Source: Talaromyces rugulosus (Eukaryota > Ascomycota > Eurotiomycetes > Eurotiales > Trichocomaceae). Taken from it: a stretch of DNA of 64,000 nt. The notes beneath the pieces are model-generated. The model worked only from the letters and a program-made list of their open reading frames with translations. It made no database searches and was not told the DNA's origin. This document shows, piece by piece, positions 48,920 through 59,817 of this stretch. The translations under genes and the position numbers were made by a program. The stretch is from NCBI RefSeq assembly GCF_013368755.1, contig NC_049564.1, forward strand, positions 2,364,001-2,428,000. The letters run 5' to 3'. Each line of letters begins with the position of its first letter. The stretch's first letter is position 1.

Positions 48920-49177
48920 ATGGAGACTCAGCTTTGTGCGGTCACAGTCAAGATCCTCAATGAGGTCATCACATGGTATACAGATAATCCAAAGAGCTTC
49001 AAGTATGATTATCTTATTGGGGGAAAGATCAAAGATATAAGAGTTTTGAACGTGTTGAGAGACGAACTCCCCAAATCTCTGTTAGAAATACAAATATCCC
49101 AAACACAAGACTTCAAAACTGAGCAAGACTTCAAAACTGAGCCAGTCTGGTGGAACGAGGGCAAATCTCTATCCTAG
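48920..49177 (+). CDS. Short hypothetical protein
   Basis: An open frame of 85 aa starting METQLCAVTVKILNEVITWY, with an LRDELPKSLLEI stretch and a tandem duplication of DFKTEQ/DFKTEP (18 bp repeated, about 49113-49142). It ends PVWWNEGKSLS. A CT-rich, AT-containing upstream region could be a promoter. No family was recognised, and it may be the first exon of a longer gene or a fragment. Confidence 0.3.
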   Translation: METQLCAVTVKILNEVITWYTDNPKSFKYDYLIGGKIKDIRVLNVLRDELPKSLLEIQISQTQDFKTEQDFKTEPVWWNEGKSLS

Positions 49178-49581
49178 TTAGTGTCCCACCATCGTTCGTG
49201 TACCCAACTAAAAAATATCAGCAACATCGCTATCAACTCCGTCTAGATTGATCCCAAACTGTCGGGTCATTGCCAAAATGTATAACAAATCGCATCAAGG
49301 CTTGGATTCTCAGGAGCTTCCTATTTTCTTAATCTTGTTGGAAATGGTTTCAATCAAATATCAATGTGCCAGAAAAGCTATTGTTAGATAGTGACTACTC
49401 AAAACCCAGTAATAGCAGATAAATCTTTGTCTTAGAGAAAGTAGCACTTTCAGTGTTAATTCATGAGTGATAACTTCTTTGTAGTTACTTCTGTTGATAT
49501 AGGGAGTAGTATTTCCATCCAAGAAGGCTCCTCTGACTGCACCTTAGAACATAAAGAAAATGAACTGAGCTATTCAAAACA
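49178..49581. other. Intergenic, no feature seen
   Basis: About 400 bp without gene or clear repeat between the short frame and the 3' end of the 468-aa gene. Confidence 0.5.
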
Positions 49582-50988
49582 TTAACTTGTAGAGTCATCA
49601 ATCACCATAGCACCAGAAATATACCGTGTACAGGGAATAATATGTGTGGCCTCCCACCTCAACAGTAGCTCATCAAGTGCGGGTACCTTTGCAATATATG
49701 TTTTGGAAATATAATGACAACATGGTTTCTCTGATGGATACTCAACCACCAGTCCCTCTGGCAACAATAATCCATCTCTCAAAGGGAGATGCAATGCTTT
49801 TGATTTCCTATCCTTGCTTGCTAATATATCTTCAAACTGTTCCCGTGTCCACCGGGCCGACCCTGGATAATAGGAGAAGAACCCCTCATCAGAGTCTAGA
49901 TTTTTGTCCAGTGGAAGAATAAGCGTAATGGCCTTGCCTATGTCTTGGCCTACCGGGCCTATCCTGTATAGCCGCGAGGTACGTGTGTCGTTGGTGACTG
50001 CAACAACAGGGTCGGTGGTTGTTCCTTCCGACTGCGCTATTTTTAGGAAAGTCTGGAAGATATGGACATCCTGCATGAAGTCAGTTACATTTTCCTTGAC
50101 AAGCCTTCGGAAACAAACATTGATCCTTTTAAAAAATTGGGCGAGAACCCCAGCGAAGTGGCTCCCTGCTCGTCCTCGATAAATACGCGTGGGTATCTCG
50201 GTTCTGATATTCGGCTCCGAGTCATAGCGGTGAAGGTAGTTTTTTATACCCTGGACTAGGTGTTCCTGGGGCTCTCCGATGTTCTTAAGTTGCACAAATT
50301 CATATGAATCCATATCCAATCGTGGTTCGGGGTCGAGATGCCTTGGGATTTCTGTATAGGAACTGTGCCACGATATGTTGCAAAAGCTCAAATAACCTCG
50401 GCCTGTCATAATGAAATTCCTTTCTATATCCACCAGCTGGCGAAGACCCCAAGTATCTCGGAAGTCTCTATCCATAAACATTTTAAGCACAACCAGAATC
50501 AGGTCGTAACTGACATTGTCGAGGATATTATGGGTCATAGATAAAATAAGACATAGCCCGGGTACAGCCAAGTGAACGAGATGGTATTTCCGCCCACGAA
50601 GAATGTACTGACGAATTCGTTTTTTCTCATTGTCCGGATATGTTTGGAAATGATTCTCGATGTATTCTGAGATTCTACCCTCTCCACGATGGCCATGTCT
50701 ATACGCACGCCAGAATAGCTCTTCCGCCGTGTGGAATTGTGGGTATAGTTCATGGTATCTGATAGCTAACAGTAGGGCTCCTATGACATGCTGAAATCTA
50801 TCGACTAATTTCTTTGTTGGGGGGTGTACAAGAATTTGATTGACAGCCAGAATTTCACATGTTCGATCGGTGGAATAGAAGTCTTGCGCAGTTTCGAGTT
50901 GATCATGGATTTGTTTTAGTAGCTCTGCAGCACTGGCCCACAAAGTACTGTCTGGGGGAGGCAAATGGTCAAAGATAGCGTCATCCAT
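49582..50988 (-). CDS. Uncharacterised 468-aa protein
   Basis: A single long uninterrupted frame with balanced composition and no low complexity, so very likely real. The N-terminal half is helical (ASAAELLKQIHDQLETAQDF, FQHVIGALLLAIRYHELYP, AEELFWRAYRHG) and includes a hydrophobic stretch VHLAVPGLCLILSMTHNIL. The C-terminal half looks alpha/beta (ITLILPLDKNLDSDEGFFSY, LLLPEGLVVEYPSEK). No domain was recognised. It lies 166 bp downstream of and in the same direction as the AAA-like gene, so it may be a functional neighbour, but nothing in the sequence tells its role. Confidence 0.65.
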   Translation of the reverse strand: MDDAIFDHLPPPDSTLWASAAELLKQIHDQLETAQDFYSTDRTCEILAVNQILVHPPTKKLVDRFQHVIGALLLAIRYHELYPQFHTAEELFWRAYRHGHRGEGRISEYIENHFQTYPDNEKKRIRQYILRGRKYHLVHLAVPGLCLILSMTHNILDNVSYDLILVVLKMFMDRDFRDTWGLRQLVDIERNFIMTGRGYLSFCNISWHSSYTEIPRHLDPEPRLDMDSYEFVQLKNIGEPQEHLVQGIKNYLHRYDSEPNIRTEIPTRIYRGRAGSHFAGVLAQFFKRINVCFRRLVKENVTDFMQDVHIFQTFLKIAQSEGTTTDPVVAVTNDTRTSRLYRIGPVGQDIGKAITLILPLDKNLDSDEGFFSYYPGSARWTREQFEDILASKDRKSKALHLPLRDGLLLPEGLVVEYPSEKPCCHYISKTYIAKVPALDELLLRWEATHIIPCTRYISGAMVIDDSTS

Positions 50989-51153
50989 TCCTCGGTATTA
51001 TAAGATTCATCAAAAGCGTCAGCGCTGGCAAATGGGAGACTCATGAGGATCTCAAATCTTCTCTGTGTGGTTGTCTCGGAACTCAGACCATAGACGTCAC
51101 GTGGGCAGAAATTCTGTCCCCGCTAGACCTAATCGGTAGCTTTCCAAAAAATG

Positions 51154-54100
51154 TTATGTAATCAGCCGACCGCCTGCCATTTTTGGATTAGGGTCTGGAA
51201 ATTCAATCTTCAAATGTATTCGACTCATTATAGCGTGGTCAATTTCGATTACGCGGTCGGTTGCCAGGAAGAGTGACCCCTTGTAGTATTCAAGTTTCCG
51301 AAGGAAGATGGTTACAAGGCAGTCATCCTGGTACGAGCGTTTTTCCGTAAGAGCATCCGCTTGAGTTATAAGAAGGACTGCGTTGAGTTGTTTCATAACT
51401 CTAAAGATGCGATCGAGGGTACTATCCAGTTGCGAAGGATCGCCATCTGTCACTAACTCACTGGCCGAGACCTAATAGTTCAGTATAAAGAACGCCCATT
51501 GTGTAGACATCGCTTACCGAGTAAAGAGGTCGCCCAGGTGTTGCTTCAACCAGGAATGTTTTGCTAAATCCCGGCACGCCGCTATGATGTTTTAGAAAGG
51601 GATTTTGTTTTAGAAAGGACTAACTTACAAGAAGATGGCATTGAGGCCTTGACCCGTCTCATGGACAAAATCAACGGCTTCTCCACCATTGCCGCACAGG
51701 TGAGATATTGTCTCTAAAAGAAGACGCCGTCTCTTGTCTCTTGCAACTTTGAAGTGGTTAAAGGCCCACTGAACATCTTCTAAACCGTCCACGGCACATT
51801 GCACTATTTTGATGAGTATTGGTTCACATGGATAGCAAGAGTAGACTTACGGAACATCTTATCATTAAAGCTGAAGCAACAGACGGTCGGGCAACGTATG
51901 AGGTATTCATTTTTTCCGTCTAATATCTCAGGATTTTGCAAGGATACCCCATCGACAATTGGACGGCGGTCCGGTTCCATTTCACGAAATAAACGAGCAT
52001 CGACTGCAACACAGCTGTCGATATTCACCGCCTGCACTTTGCCATTCACCATACTGAAGGCGTTTCCCCTGCAGTATCGTATCAGGGGGTTGGCTCTGTG
52101 TCCTAGCATCAATTCGCTGAGCTTGCGACCCCGCTTTATGAGTATCCGGGCGGCATGATCCTGATGGGGATGATACTGGAGTGGGAATGCCTCGAGGGTG
52201 GTAATCAGTTTGCGTCCATTAAACTTGGCGATGCCTATTTCCAATCCTTCTTTCCTAATCTCATAGCCGTCATAGTCAAGGAAGTAGCATTCAAGTTTGA
52301 AATACGGTGTACCTTCCCATATAGCCTTTTTGCCGGCGGCAAAAACGACGCATCGAGGTTGTTGAGAGATGGGACACCTTGAGTATACATAGCATCCCGG
52401 TTTGAACAGCGCCTCAAGGAGATCATATGTGATCTCTCCCTTCTGTATCAATGGCTTGACAATGAAAGAATAGGTCTCGTTGAGGTAATCTTTAAGTAGA
52501 GAGAGATGGTCATAGCCAATGATGCATTCCTCTCGCTTGCACTCGAGCTCCGGTAAAAAATGCAATAAAACCATCTCACTAATCTGCCTCAAGATTAACA
52601 TCTAGTGTCTTTCAAGTCCCCATATTGCTTACTGATGCCTTGGTTTTCATGAACTTGGCAGTCTTCACATTCTTCAACCTCTCCCCTACAATCCCCAAAC
52701 TTCCTAACTCCATGTCGACGTAGATAGTAGATTCTTTAGAGATTCGGTCTGGAGCGGGATGAGAATTCATCTTTTGCTAAACAAAAACCCTCGTACATAC
52801 CAATATGTTTCCGCATAACTATCACAGGAAAGATGGTCTCTCTTTTTGCCAAGCGTACCAGCTTGTACTTTGAGGCAACACTATCCCAGCTAGTTCATTG
52901 TCAGCGGTATTTAGCACATATAGGAGGCGAGTCAATCTATACATTTCCAGAACCCTTTCTAGACTAACTCCGTACTTTCTAAGGGTATTTGGCGACGGAA
53001 AGTTTTCAATGTGAGGCTCTGGGCTGGTTTCGATTTCTGTTGCGTCCTCACGAGCTTGATACTCTCCGTAAGCTCCAGATGTATCTAAAGTCAGGATCGG
53101 ACGATGATGTACAATACCTCCCATAGCAGGTGAGGGTGGAATGTATATGGGAGTGATCGCAGCTGCTTATTATTAGGATTCTTCAGGAAAATAAGTTGTT
53201 TTTAGATCTGGGTATCTTACCACTGCTCTCTTGAGTAACTTTCATAGGTGTAGTATCCGATACTTCATCGATCGCTTTGGCTATGAGCCTCTTCCAATCA
53301 TCCTTCGGAGAGGGATGCCGCTTTTTTTCCCCTAAGGATTGAGACAGGGATGTCGGGAGCGCTTCCTCAACGTTAAATTGTCGTGGGATATCCATTTTGG
53401 CGAACGAGCTTCTGCTGGGCTGTTCCACTGGGCTGGGTATTCCACTGGGCTGGGCTGTTCCACTGGGCTGGGTATTCCGCTGGGCTAGGCTGTTCCGCTG
53501 GGCTGGGCTGTTCCACTTGGCTGGGTTGTTCCACTGGGCTGGGTATTCCGCTGGGCTAGGCTGTTCCACTGGGCTGGGTATTCCGCTGGGCTGGGTATTC
53601 CACTGGGCTAGGCTGTTCTGCTGGGCTGGGTATTCCGCTGGGCTGGGCTGTTCCACTGGGCTGGGTATTCCGCTGGGCTGGGTATTCCACTGGGCTAGGC
53701 TGTTCCGCTGGGCTGGGTATTCCGCTGGGCTGGGTATTCCTCTGGGCTAGGATGTTCCGCTGGGCTGGGTATTCCGCTGGGCTGGGTATTCCTCTGGGCT
53801 AGGATGTTCCGCTGGGCTGGGTATTCCGCTGGGCTGGGTATTCCGCTGGGCTGGGTATTCCGCTGGGCTAGGCTGTTCCACTGGGCTGGGTATTCCGCTG
53901 GGCTGGGTATTCCGCTGGGCTGGGTATTCCGCTGGGGCGGGCTGTTCCACCAGATTGGGCTCTGCTGGGCTGAGGATGCTTTGTGGTTTTTTATTTTTAT
54001 TTTTAGACCACTCTTCTAGCCTCGCTAGCAAAGCAGTAAAAAATAAAATATAAAATAAGACAAAGAAAGGAACACAGGAAGCCTTAGCAGGCTCGTGTCT

Positions 54101-54394
54101 AGTTCCGTCTTAGCAAAAATAGGTCGTCAGTTTGGTCCTTTTAGAAATTGCCTGCAAATGCATGATTACTTACTGATGACTTGGCTTCCTAGAATCACTC
54201 GCGATTCGGCATCCCACAGCGTTTGATGTCAATTCTCAGGTGACTTTTGAAGTTGTTAGTGTTGGGTTCCGCAGCAATGATTCCCTTACTAACCTAATTG
54301 TTATTGATGGTAAAATAGCCCCTTCAGGCGACTCTGTGAGAAATAATGGCAGGGAAAATTGCTGATGTAGAGCCTCGATATCTTGTTCAGTCAT
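51154..54394 (-). CDS. DUF7025-type AAA protein with altered ATPase motifs
   Basis: The 3' part is well supported: exons 52601-51851, 51803-51629, 51581-51518 and 51471-51154 join in phase (introns 47, 47 and 46 nt). They encode a DUF7025-like domain (LLEALFKPGCYVYSRCPISQ, QPRCVVF, FPLQYHPHQDHAARILIKRG) and an AAA module. Walker A, normally GPPGVGKT, reads GVPGFSKT, and Walker B, normally LLLDEAD, reads LLITQAD; the arginine/sensor part (TDRVIEIDHAIMSRIHLKIE) remains and the C-terminal lid is missing. Upstream coding parts are at 53124-52822 (NTLRKYGVSLERVLEMYRL), the repeat-rich 53656-53183 and 54031-53747, and a possible first exon at 54394 (MTEQDIEALHQQFSLPL) behind a TATA box. Their exact joining is unresolved. 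The altered motifs and the stop inside the repeat suggest a pseudo-ATPase or a decaying gene. Confidence 0.6.
53407..53950. repeat. 17/18-bp minisatellite in the AAA-like gene
   Basis: About 30 units of GGGCTGGGTATTCCGCT (17 bp) mixed with GGGCTGGGCTGTTCCACT (18 bp) types. On the minus strand the 17-bp unit is open in all frames except where a GCTAGG variant puts TAG in frame. Read through, it gives a Pro/Gln/Asn pattern such as SPAEYPAQRNTQPSGIP. Because 17 is not a multiple of 3, gain or loss of one such unit shifts the downstream frame. Confidence 0.88.
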
Positions 54395-54594
54395 GAAGAG
54401 CCGGCAACGTCACTCTTCTGGCGATAAGGAATAGTGTTCTGACCTGGACACTCCAGTGACTGTCCTGGCTGATAAAGAAAATTTCAGTCGAAGAATTGAA
54501 AGAGAAGAAAGATAAGGAAAGAAACAGCTATAGAGTAAAGCCTGTGTTGTAAGATGGAGTAAACAGAGAAGAACTGGACGGGAAAACTGCCCCT

Positions 54595-54602
54595 TTTTAT
54601 AC
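54595..54602 (-). promoter_or_regulatory. TATA box of a minus-strand promoter
   Basis: CCCAGTATAAAAAGGGG on the minus strand, followed by a pyrimidine-rich leader (CCGTCCAGTTCTTCTCTG, TTTCTTTCCTTATCTTTC) and an ATG about 200 bp downstream at 54394. This is the clearest core promoter in the window and points to a minus-strand transcript, presumably of the AAA-like gene. Confidence 0.6.
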
Positions 54603-54804
54603 TGGGTGGGGCTCTCCCATACCTTTTCGCCCAAGAAAACGAGATTTAATCAGGCACAAGTCCACTGCTGTTCGTAATGTGATCATGACAGCTGCTGCTG
54701 TAATAATAGGTCTAGATTGCGGAGCCAACACATAATTTCACCTCGCATGACTAGTATAACACAGCTGAACGTAGTAACTTGCACATGGGCTTCATGTTCT
54801 ACAA

Positions 54805-54850
54805 GGGGCTACCTGCATATGGGCTGCAGCTAGCCCCACAATACTTCTTT
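54805..54850 (+). repeat. GGGCTACCTGCATA repeat, copy 2
   Basis: Matches 40906-40950; shares GGGCTACCT, CATA, GGTGCAG or GCTGCAG and CAATACTTCTTT. A 24-bp partial copy lies at 55257-55280. Confidence 0.6.
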
Positions 54851-55462
54851 TTAGATGCAGGGTCGACACATCTGTGGTGGCCTCTCTACATCTTGAAGCG
54901 CCTTTCCTACTTTAGCCTGAGATATTTATGATAATACCAATACATTCAACAATTACATATCTTGGAGATAACATCAAAATTCTAAGATAATTAAGCCCTT
55001 TTCAAATTAAAGAAATAAAAAGCACCTGAGCTATCGCATTACATGCTAGTGAAAGCTCATGGGAGAGGAAGTAGAAGGCGGAACTTGAGATGCAATGCTG
55101 TCCAAGTACTGTGAACCAAACACGGGCGTGGCCCCAAAGTTTCCGGCTATATGAGGCAAAGCATCATCTATAGGTGGTTGTCGGATAGCCAAGCTTGTTA
55201 AGAGACGATTATTCGGTTATTTGAGGTATGGCTTGTTCTAGCATGGCAGGTCTAGAAGGGGCTACCTGCATGGGCTGTAAAGAGCAGCATGGGAACCATC
55301 GCTACGGTATCTTAAGAAATATATGAAGGCAGCTACACAGTGACACATAGTGCTATCCCTAATATAATACCTATAACCATGTTCTTTTGTTACTCAACTA
55401 CAATTGTTTAACATATATCTCGCCTGATATGTTCACAAAGACCACTGACAAAATGGAATGAT

Positions 55463-55711
55463 TCAATACCTAGATGATACTTTGTTCAACTCAGACAACA
55501 CCCGTGTAGCATCGTTCTTTTCAACCCCCAGGCTTTTTTTTGTTTCCTCGACTATGCGTTCAGTAGATTTATCGTTCCGCCGGGGGCTCATCTTGCGAGG
55601 ATCGCTATCGGAAAAGTCACCATCCAAGAGTTCCACATTAGGATCATCCCGCGAAACGGCTCTGGTCTCCTTGGGGATTTTAAGTCGACCTGATCTTGGT
55701 TCCTTGTCCAT
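55463..55711 (-). CDS. Small hydrophilic protein with 5'-UTR intron
   Basis: An open frame of 82 aa, very charged and probably disordered (MDKEPRSGRLKIPKETRAVS, then LLDGDFSDSDPRKMSPRRND). A good intron lies just upstream of the ATG: donor CAA/GTAAGTTT at 55777, branch CTGAC, acceptor TTTCTCTAG at 55724 (54 nt). This supports a real spliced transcript starting further upstream. No family was recognised. Confidence 0.45.
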   Translation of the reverse strand: MDKEPRSGRLKIPKETRAVSRDDPNVELLDGDFSDSDPRKMSPRRNDKSTERIVEETKKSLGVEKNDATRVLSELNKVSSRY

Positions 55712-56292
55712 TGTGGAGCGAATCTAGAGAAATAGTCAGTTTTGACACGATAATGGACATCAACAAAGTAAACTTACTTGGAATTGTGATCACAATATGT
55801 GTAAGTATGTTGTAATGTGTTCATAAAGTAGGATAAATAACATGCTGATGCACTGGACTTTATCTTGTCCTGAGCATAGTATCTGCTCGGCATCTCACGA
55901 GTCTGATCCGGTAATGACAGCCAACCCCACACATGAGCAGCACAGCCTTGCCAGTTCATCACTGCCATATGACATCCGGGTTAATTGATTTATTGGCTAA
56001 AAATTAGATACACCTAGCCCAAACTGCAATTACACGGACCACCACTAAATATAAGTTAGACTGATTCCTGCAAGCAATCTAAGCTCTTTCAGTCTATCAC
56101 AGGGTCTAGAATAACTGATCGACTTTGCAAGAGCAGTCCTAACCGAGTAAGAGCTTTTCGGTCCTGGTAGTAATCTATCCTGGACTGAGCTATACGACTA
56201 ACAATGCAGAGGATGAACTAAGACTGCTTAAAAGTATTGACTCGACCGACAATGTGCATCGTTTATTATGAAGACACGCGGAATGAGTTAGG
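55712..56292. other. Intergenic, no gene supported
   Basis: Holds the 5' UTR and intron of the gene at 55463. The frame 55774-55968 (minus) overlaps that intron and is not taken as coding. Confidence 0.45.
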
Positions 56293-56773
56293 CTAACCTG
56301 GAATAGAAGGAAGCTGGGGTAGTCGACGTCTCGCTTTCAAATACGGTATTTCAACCCAGACCTTCCAAACGTTGTACGAAAAAAACACCCAAATCGATTC
56401 ACTGGCAGATTCGGGAACGCTTCCATGCCCTTCAAGGTCGTAATGGTCAAGCCACACAATGGCTCTTGTATGAACATCCAATATCGGCTCGCTATAATTT
56501 ATTCGACGAGTAGGAAGCCAGAACAGTACAGTGCCACCTTCATACGTAGCGAAAATAACATTGGCACCTAAGGTGTCTGCCTCAGTTTCTGGGGTTGGCG
56601 GTGAAGAGATAGTACCCTCCTGTGTGCAATGATAAATTAGCAGATACGCATGATCCTAGGTTTATTCAACCTGGAGTACGAACAGGGTGGCTCATTAAAG
56701 GCGGCCTGTCATTCAAGGAAGACAAGGCTCCCAATTTTCGGCGTGTATTGCCGCACAAAAACCAACTAAACAT
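56293..56773 (-). CDS. Hypothetical two-exon protein (junction uncertain)
   Basis: The second exon (about 56620-56293) reads EGTISSPPTPETEADTLG, ANVIFATYEGGTVLFWLPTR and IVWLDHYDLEGHGSVPESAS, ending LPQLPSIPG. It follows a clear acceptor (CTGCTAATTTATCATTGCACACAG). A first exon starting MFSWFLCGNTRRKLGALSSL at 56773 lies just upstream, but the donors GTTCGT and GTTGAA are weak and only the former keeps the phase. The WLPTR and IWVFFSYN patterns suggest a beta-rich fold, but no family is recognised. It could also be a fragment with lost downstream exons. Confidence 0.38.
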
Positions 56774-57290
56774 GGCAGTATTGTGAAAATGATGTTTTAG
56801 AATCTCGAAACCGGCCAACTTGGCTTGGTCTGTGCCAAAGTGCGGTGAACCTAGGACAAGGCTGACAGCTTTATAGACATACTCCTAGAGCTTCATATTG
56901 CCCATTTCGGTAATGAGCGCTAGTGAAAGCATACTACTTGTAGGCGCATTTATCGTCCCTGAGTTGATTCGATCGGTCCATGCATACCGAGCTATATGCT
57001 GATGTGGACTCTCGTCTTGCTAATTTTCAAAGCCTAAGCCTGGAGTGATTAATGCTGGGCTTCTGAAGCAACCATTTTAGCTTGATCGTAATTCGCATTG
57101 CTTTAGAAAACAGCAGGCTAATCAATCCAGCGAGTAAGCTATTTTTGAGAGCACTTGCCACAGCTCTAGCATTTGCAAGGGAAGCGGTTACTGATCTTCA
57201 GTAAACTCTATTACGACGGTTGATTACGCCGTATCAAAACGACGTAGAGCTGTATTTTACTGCCAGCTAGTTCTCCATTTCTGCACCTTT
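56774..57290. other. Intergenic, no feature seen
   Basis: About 500 bp between a minus-strand hypothetical gene and the 44-bp minisatellite. No gene or promoter element was recognised. Confidence 0.45.
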
Positions 57291-57530
57291 CCGATTTCTC
57301 CGTTTCTTTCCCCGCTTCCCGAATTTGCTGCTGCCGGACTTTTCCGCTTCTTTCCCCGCTTCCCGAATTTGCTGCTGCCGGACTTTTCCGCTTCTTTCCC
57401 CGCTTCCCGAATTTGCTGCTGCCGGATTTCTCCGTTTTTTTCCCCGCTTCCCAAATTTGCTGCTGCCGGATTTCTCCGTTTCTTTCCCCGCTTCCCGAAT
57501 TTGCTGCTGCCGGATTTTTCCCTTTCCCAT
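57291..57530. repeat. 44-bp minisatellite, about 5 copies
   Basis: Head-to-tail copies of a 44-bp unit (core CCCCGCTTCCCGAATTTGCT, then GCTGCCGGA and TTTCTCCGTTTCTTT or CTTTTCCGCTTCTTT). Neighbouring units differ at only a few positions. The array is pyrimidine-rich on the plus strand and stops about 20 bp before the ATG at 57553, so it may lie in the promoter or 5' leader of that gene. Open frames through it on both strands are by-products of its composition. Confidence 0.88.
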
Positions 57531-57552
57531 CATTCTATATCAAATTTTCGAA

Positions 57553-58612
57553 ATGGAATCAGAAAGAGGGTATTTAGTATCACATGAACTTCTTGAACGG
57601 CGAAAACACTTTGAACCAACCTGTTCGTTCCTCGCTAAGCATCGGGATACAATTTACAAAGATGTTCCAATTTCTCAGCTGCTACCTCTGGCATTCCATG
57701 CGAAGGTTTCTCATTTGAAGGATTTTGATGTTCACCACTTAATCTCGGTTGTCTGCAAGAACTATGATAACTCTAAACTATTCTCTGACTGGCAAAAATA
57801 CTGCAAAGCCTTGCATTCTGAACAGCGAACGATAGCTGTATTTGGTACGGTCATTTTCACCTTTACGAATATCATACTCATTTCTTGAAGAAGGTGCTCT
57901 TTTCCTTGCAAGCAAAGATATCTCAGCATTGAAAAAAAGAGAATCATGGACCTCGAGATGGGTGTTGACATGCCTAAGCAGCTTTCAGTCAATGAAGCAG
58001 AATGCGAATGAGGGCAGTGAACATGAGCGCAATTACCGGGCGGTGGAGGAAAACTCCTCAGATATACTTGAGAGCCCCCCAGTGGAGAGATCTGAATTTC
58101 CATCCCAATCTCTCCATAGCGTTCTTGATGATTCTGTGCCGCAAATGCAGGTCAATCCTGTACCGGTCCAACAAGGAGCGAGAGTGAATCCTTTTCAGAA
58201 TAATTCAGATATACTACCCGCTGAGTATGCAAATTTCCCTCCTTTACTGGTCACTGCGATAACAAAGGACATTTTCGGTGATTTCATTCACGATGATGTG
58301 GTGAAAACAATGGCTGCCTCTAATGCTGTGCGTATTCACTCTCCTGGGGAGAAAACTGGGGACTGGATATTGGAAATATGGATGAGCCTGCCGGCCGGCC
58401 AAACCATTCTCGAAGTGAAAGACCGATCGATTGATGATTTGAAAACAGTTCTTGGTGCCTTTCTATTTGCAGCCGTGATAACAAGCAAAATGATAAAAGT
58501 ACAACGCAACGGTGTTGTGGCGGTTCATGCTATCCATGACAGCCATTGTAGCTTATTTGTGACAATTTCTTTTGACATAGGCATGTACTTAATGAACACT
58601 TATTGCGTTTAG
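57553..58612 (+). CDS. Uncharacterised protein, two exons
   Basis: Exons 57553-57844 and 57891-58612 join in phase 1 through a 46-nt intron (GTACGG...TTGAAG), giving 337 aa. The N-terminal part (ESERGYLVSHELLERRKHFE, VHHLISVVCKNYDNSKLFSD) and the region after the intron (ALFLASKDISALKKRESWTS) are helical. A polar, disordered middle follows, and the C-terminal part (ILPAEYANFPPLLVTAITKD, TILEVKDRSIDDLKTVLGAF) looks folded. No family was recognised. The 44-bp minisatellite directly upstream could influence its expression. Confidence 0.55.
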
Positions 58613-59817
58613 TTCTTCCGCACCAGTTTGAAAGTTGTGTTTGTGACAGCCACAAAATGGTTCGCAGGAAGAATCTCATTTTCTTTTTCCATCTCCGTCT
58701 TCTGTACCTCAAGCTTTGTCACCCCGACAGCTATCCGGCCCTGCCCAGATTTCCACGACATATATCTGTCGTAATTAACAGCTTTGAATCTTTCATATTC
58801 GTAGAACTGGTAGTCTCCGTTTGGGGTTTGTTCGGCCTTCGGTTTTCATGTTAAAAGCAGCCCCAAGAGGATACAGATATTGATCTTACCTCCAACTCAA
58901 GCATTAGAGGAATATCGATTTCTCGATAGAGAGCAGCGAAAATAAACGATGATTCAAGAGACCAAGATCGTCCGACGACTCATTCCGTCTTTTTGATTTT
59001 TAGTAGCTTGGTGAGAGATAGAATGCAAAAAACACTCAAACTTGGATGACTTTGTGCGGGGCTAATTTAACCCCACCATAAAAGACAAAATCGGGCAGCA
59101 AATCTACGAGCCTTACAAAGCGCCTCAGGGATGATTTCAAATATTCAGTTTCTAAAGAGGCTTGTTATTAATTTTAGATTTTAAGAGACGGACGAAATTA
59201 TTTAAAATGCACAGGAAATAATCCTGCAGACAAAGCCGCAAAATAAACTCCAGGCAAAAATCGACCGCAGCCGACGGCCATTGGTTTTTGCAGGGGAACT
59301 ACGTAGAAGGCGCCCCTGCATCGAATTAAAACCGATTCTGAAGCAGGTTTTTCCCTTGCCTTCTCCGCTCGCATGCAGAACTGGAGGAATTAAAATAATA
59401 AAAGTACAGGTGACTACCCGCCGCAATGTTAACACCGACAGGTGCCAGTAATTAGCCTAGCAGAGATAAACAATATCAACAGCTTACTCTTGATTTTGCC
59501 CCCCGTCTACCCAAAGCCCAAGGGTATATTACAGTATTATCTAGCAAAGCGTGACGTATGTCATCTCGAGTATAAGAGAGAAGATTTGGTTTAGATTAAA
59601 TAGCTGACACAAGCTCTAGCCATTCCTCTACCTGTGGAACTTCGTTATCAAGGCACTGTCTCAGGTTATTCGTATGTTTTTGTCTTCACTATAATATAGA
59701 ATCGCAGCTTCATCACTTAAGTCATTTCTACCCAAAACACTTACCGCTCCCCAAGAAAAACGTTTTTATATCTAAGCTCGAATTTCTAACTGCTTTTTCA
59801 GACACTGTTCAATAAAA
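58613..59817. other. Gene-free region
   Basis: About 1.2 kb with no gene supported. The end of it (59700-59817) would contain the promoter and leader of the small gene at 59818, including an acceptor-like TTTTTCAG at 59801. Confidence 0.45.

Larger units (their letters stand above)
54032..55462. other. Region upstream of the AAA-like gene, mostly gene-free
   Basis: Apart from the possible first exon (54394-54280, minus) and its TATA box, no gene is supported. Two copies of the GGGCTACCTGCATA repeat lie at 54805-54850 and 55257-55280. The rest is AT-rich and featureless. Confidence 0.45.

Noticed and set aside
53397..53750. Plus-strand 117-aa frame of repeated WAGYSAGLG-like sequence
   Set aside because: By-product of the 17/18-bp minisatellite, which is open on both strands.
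57325..57540. Plus- and minus-strand frames through the 44-bp array
   Set aside because: Unit length is not a multiple of 3, the array is non-coding-like, and the downstream gene has its own ATG at 57553.
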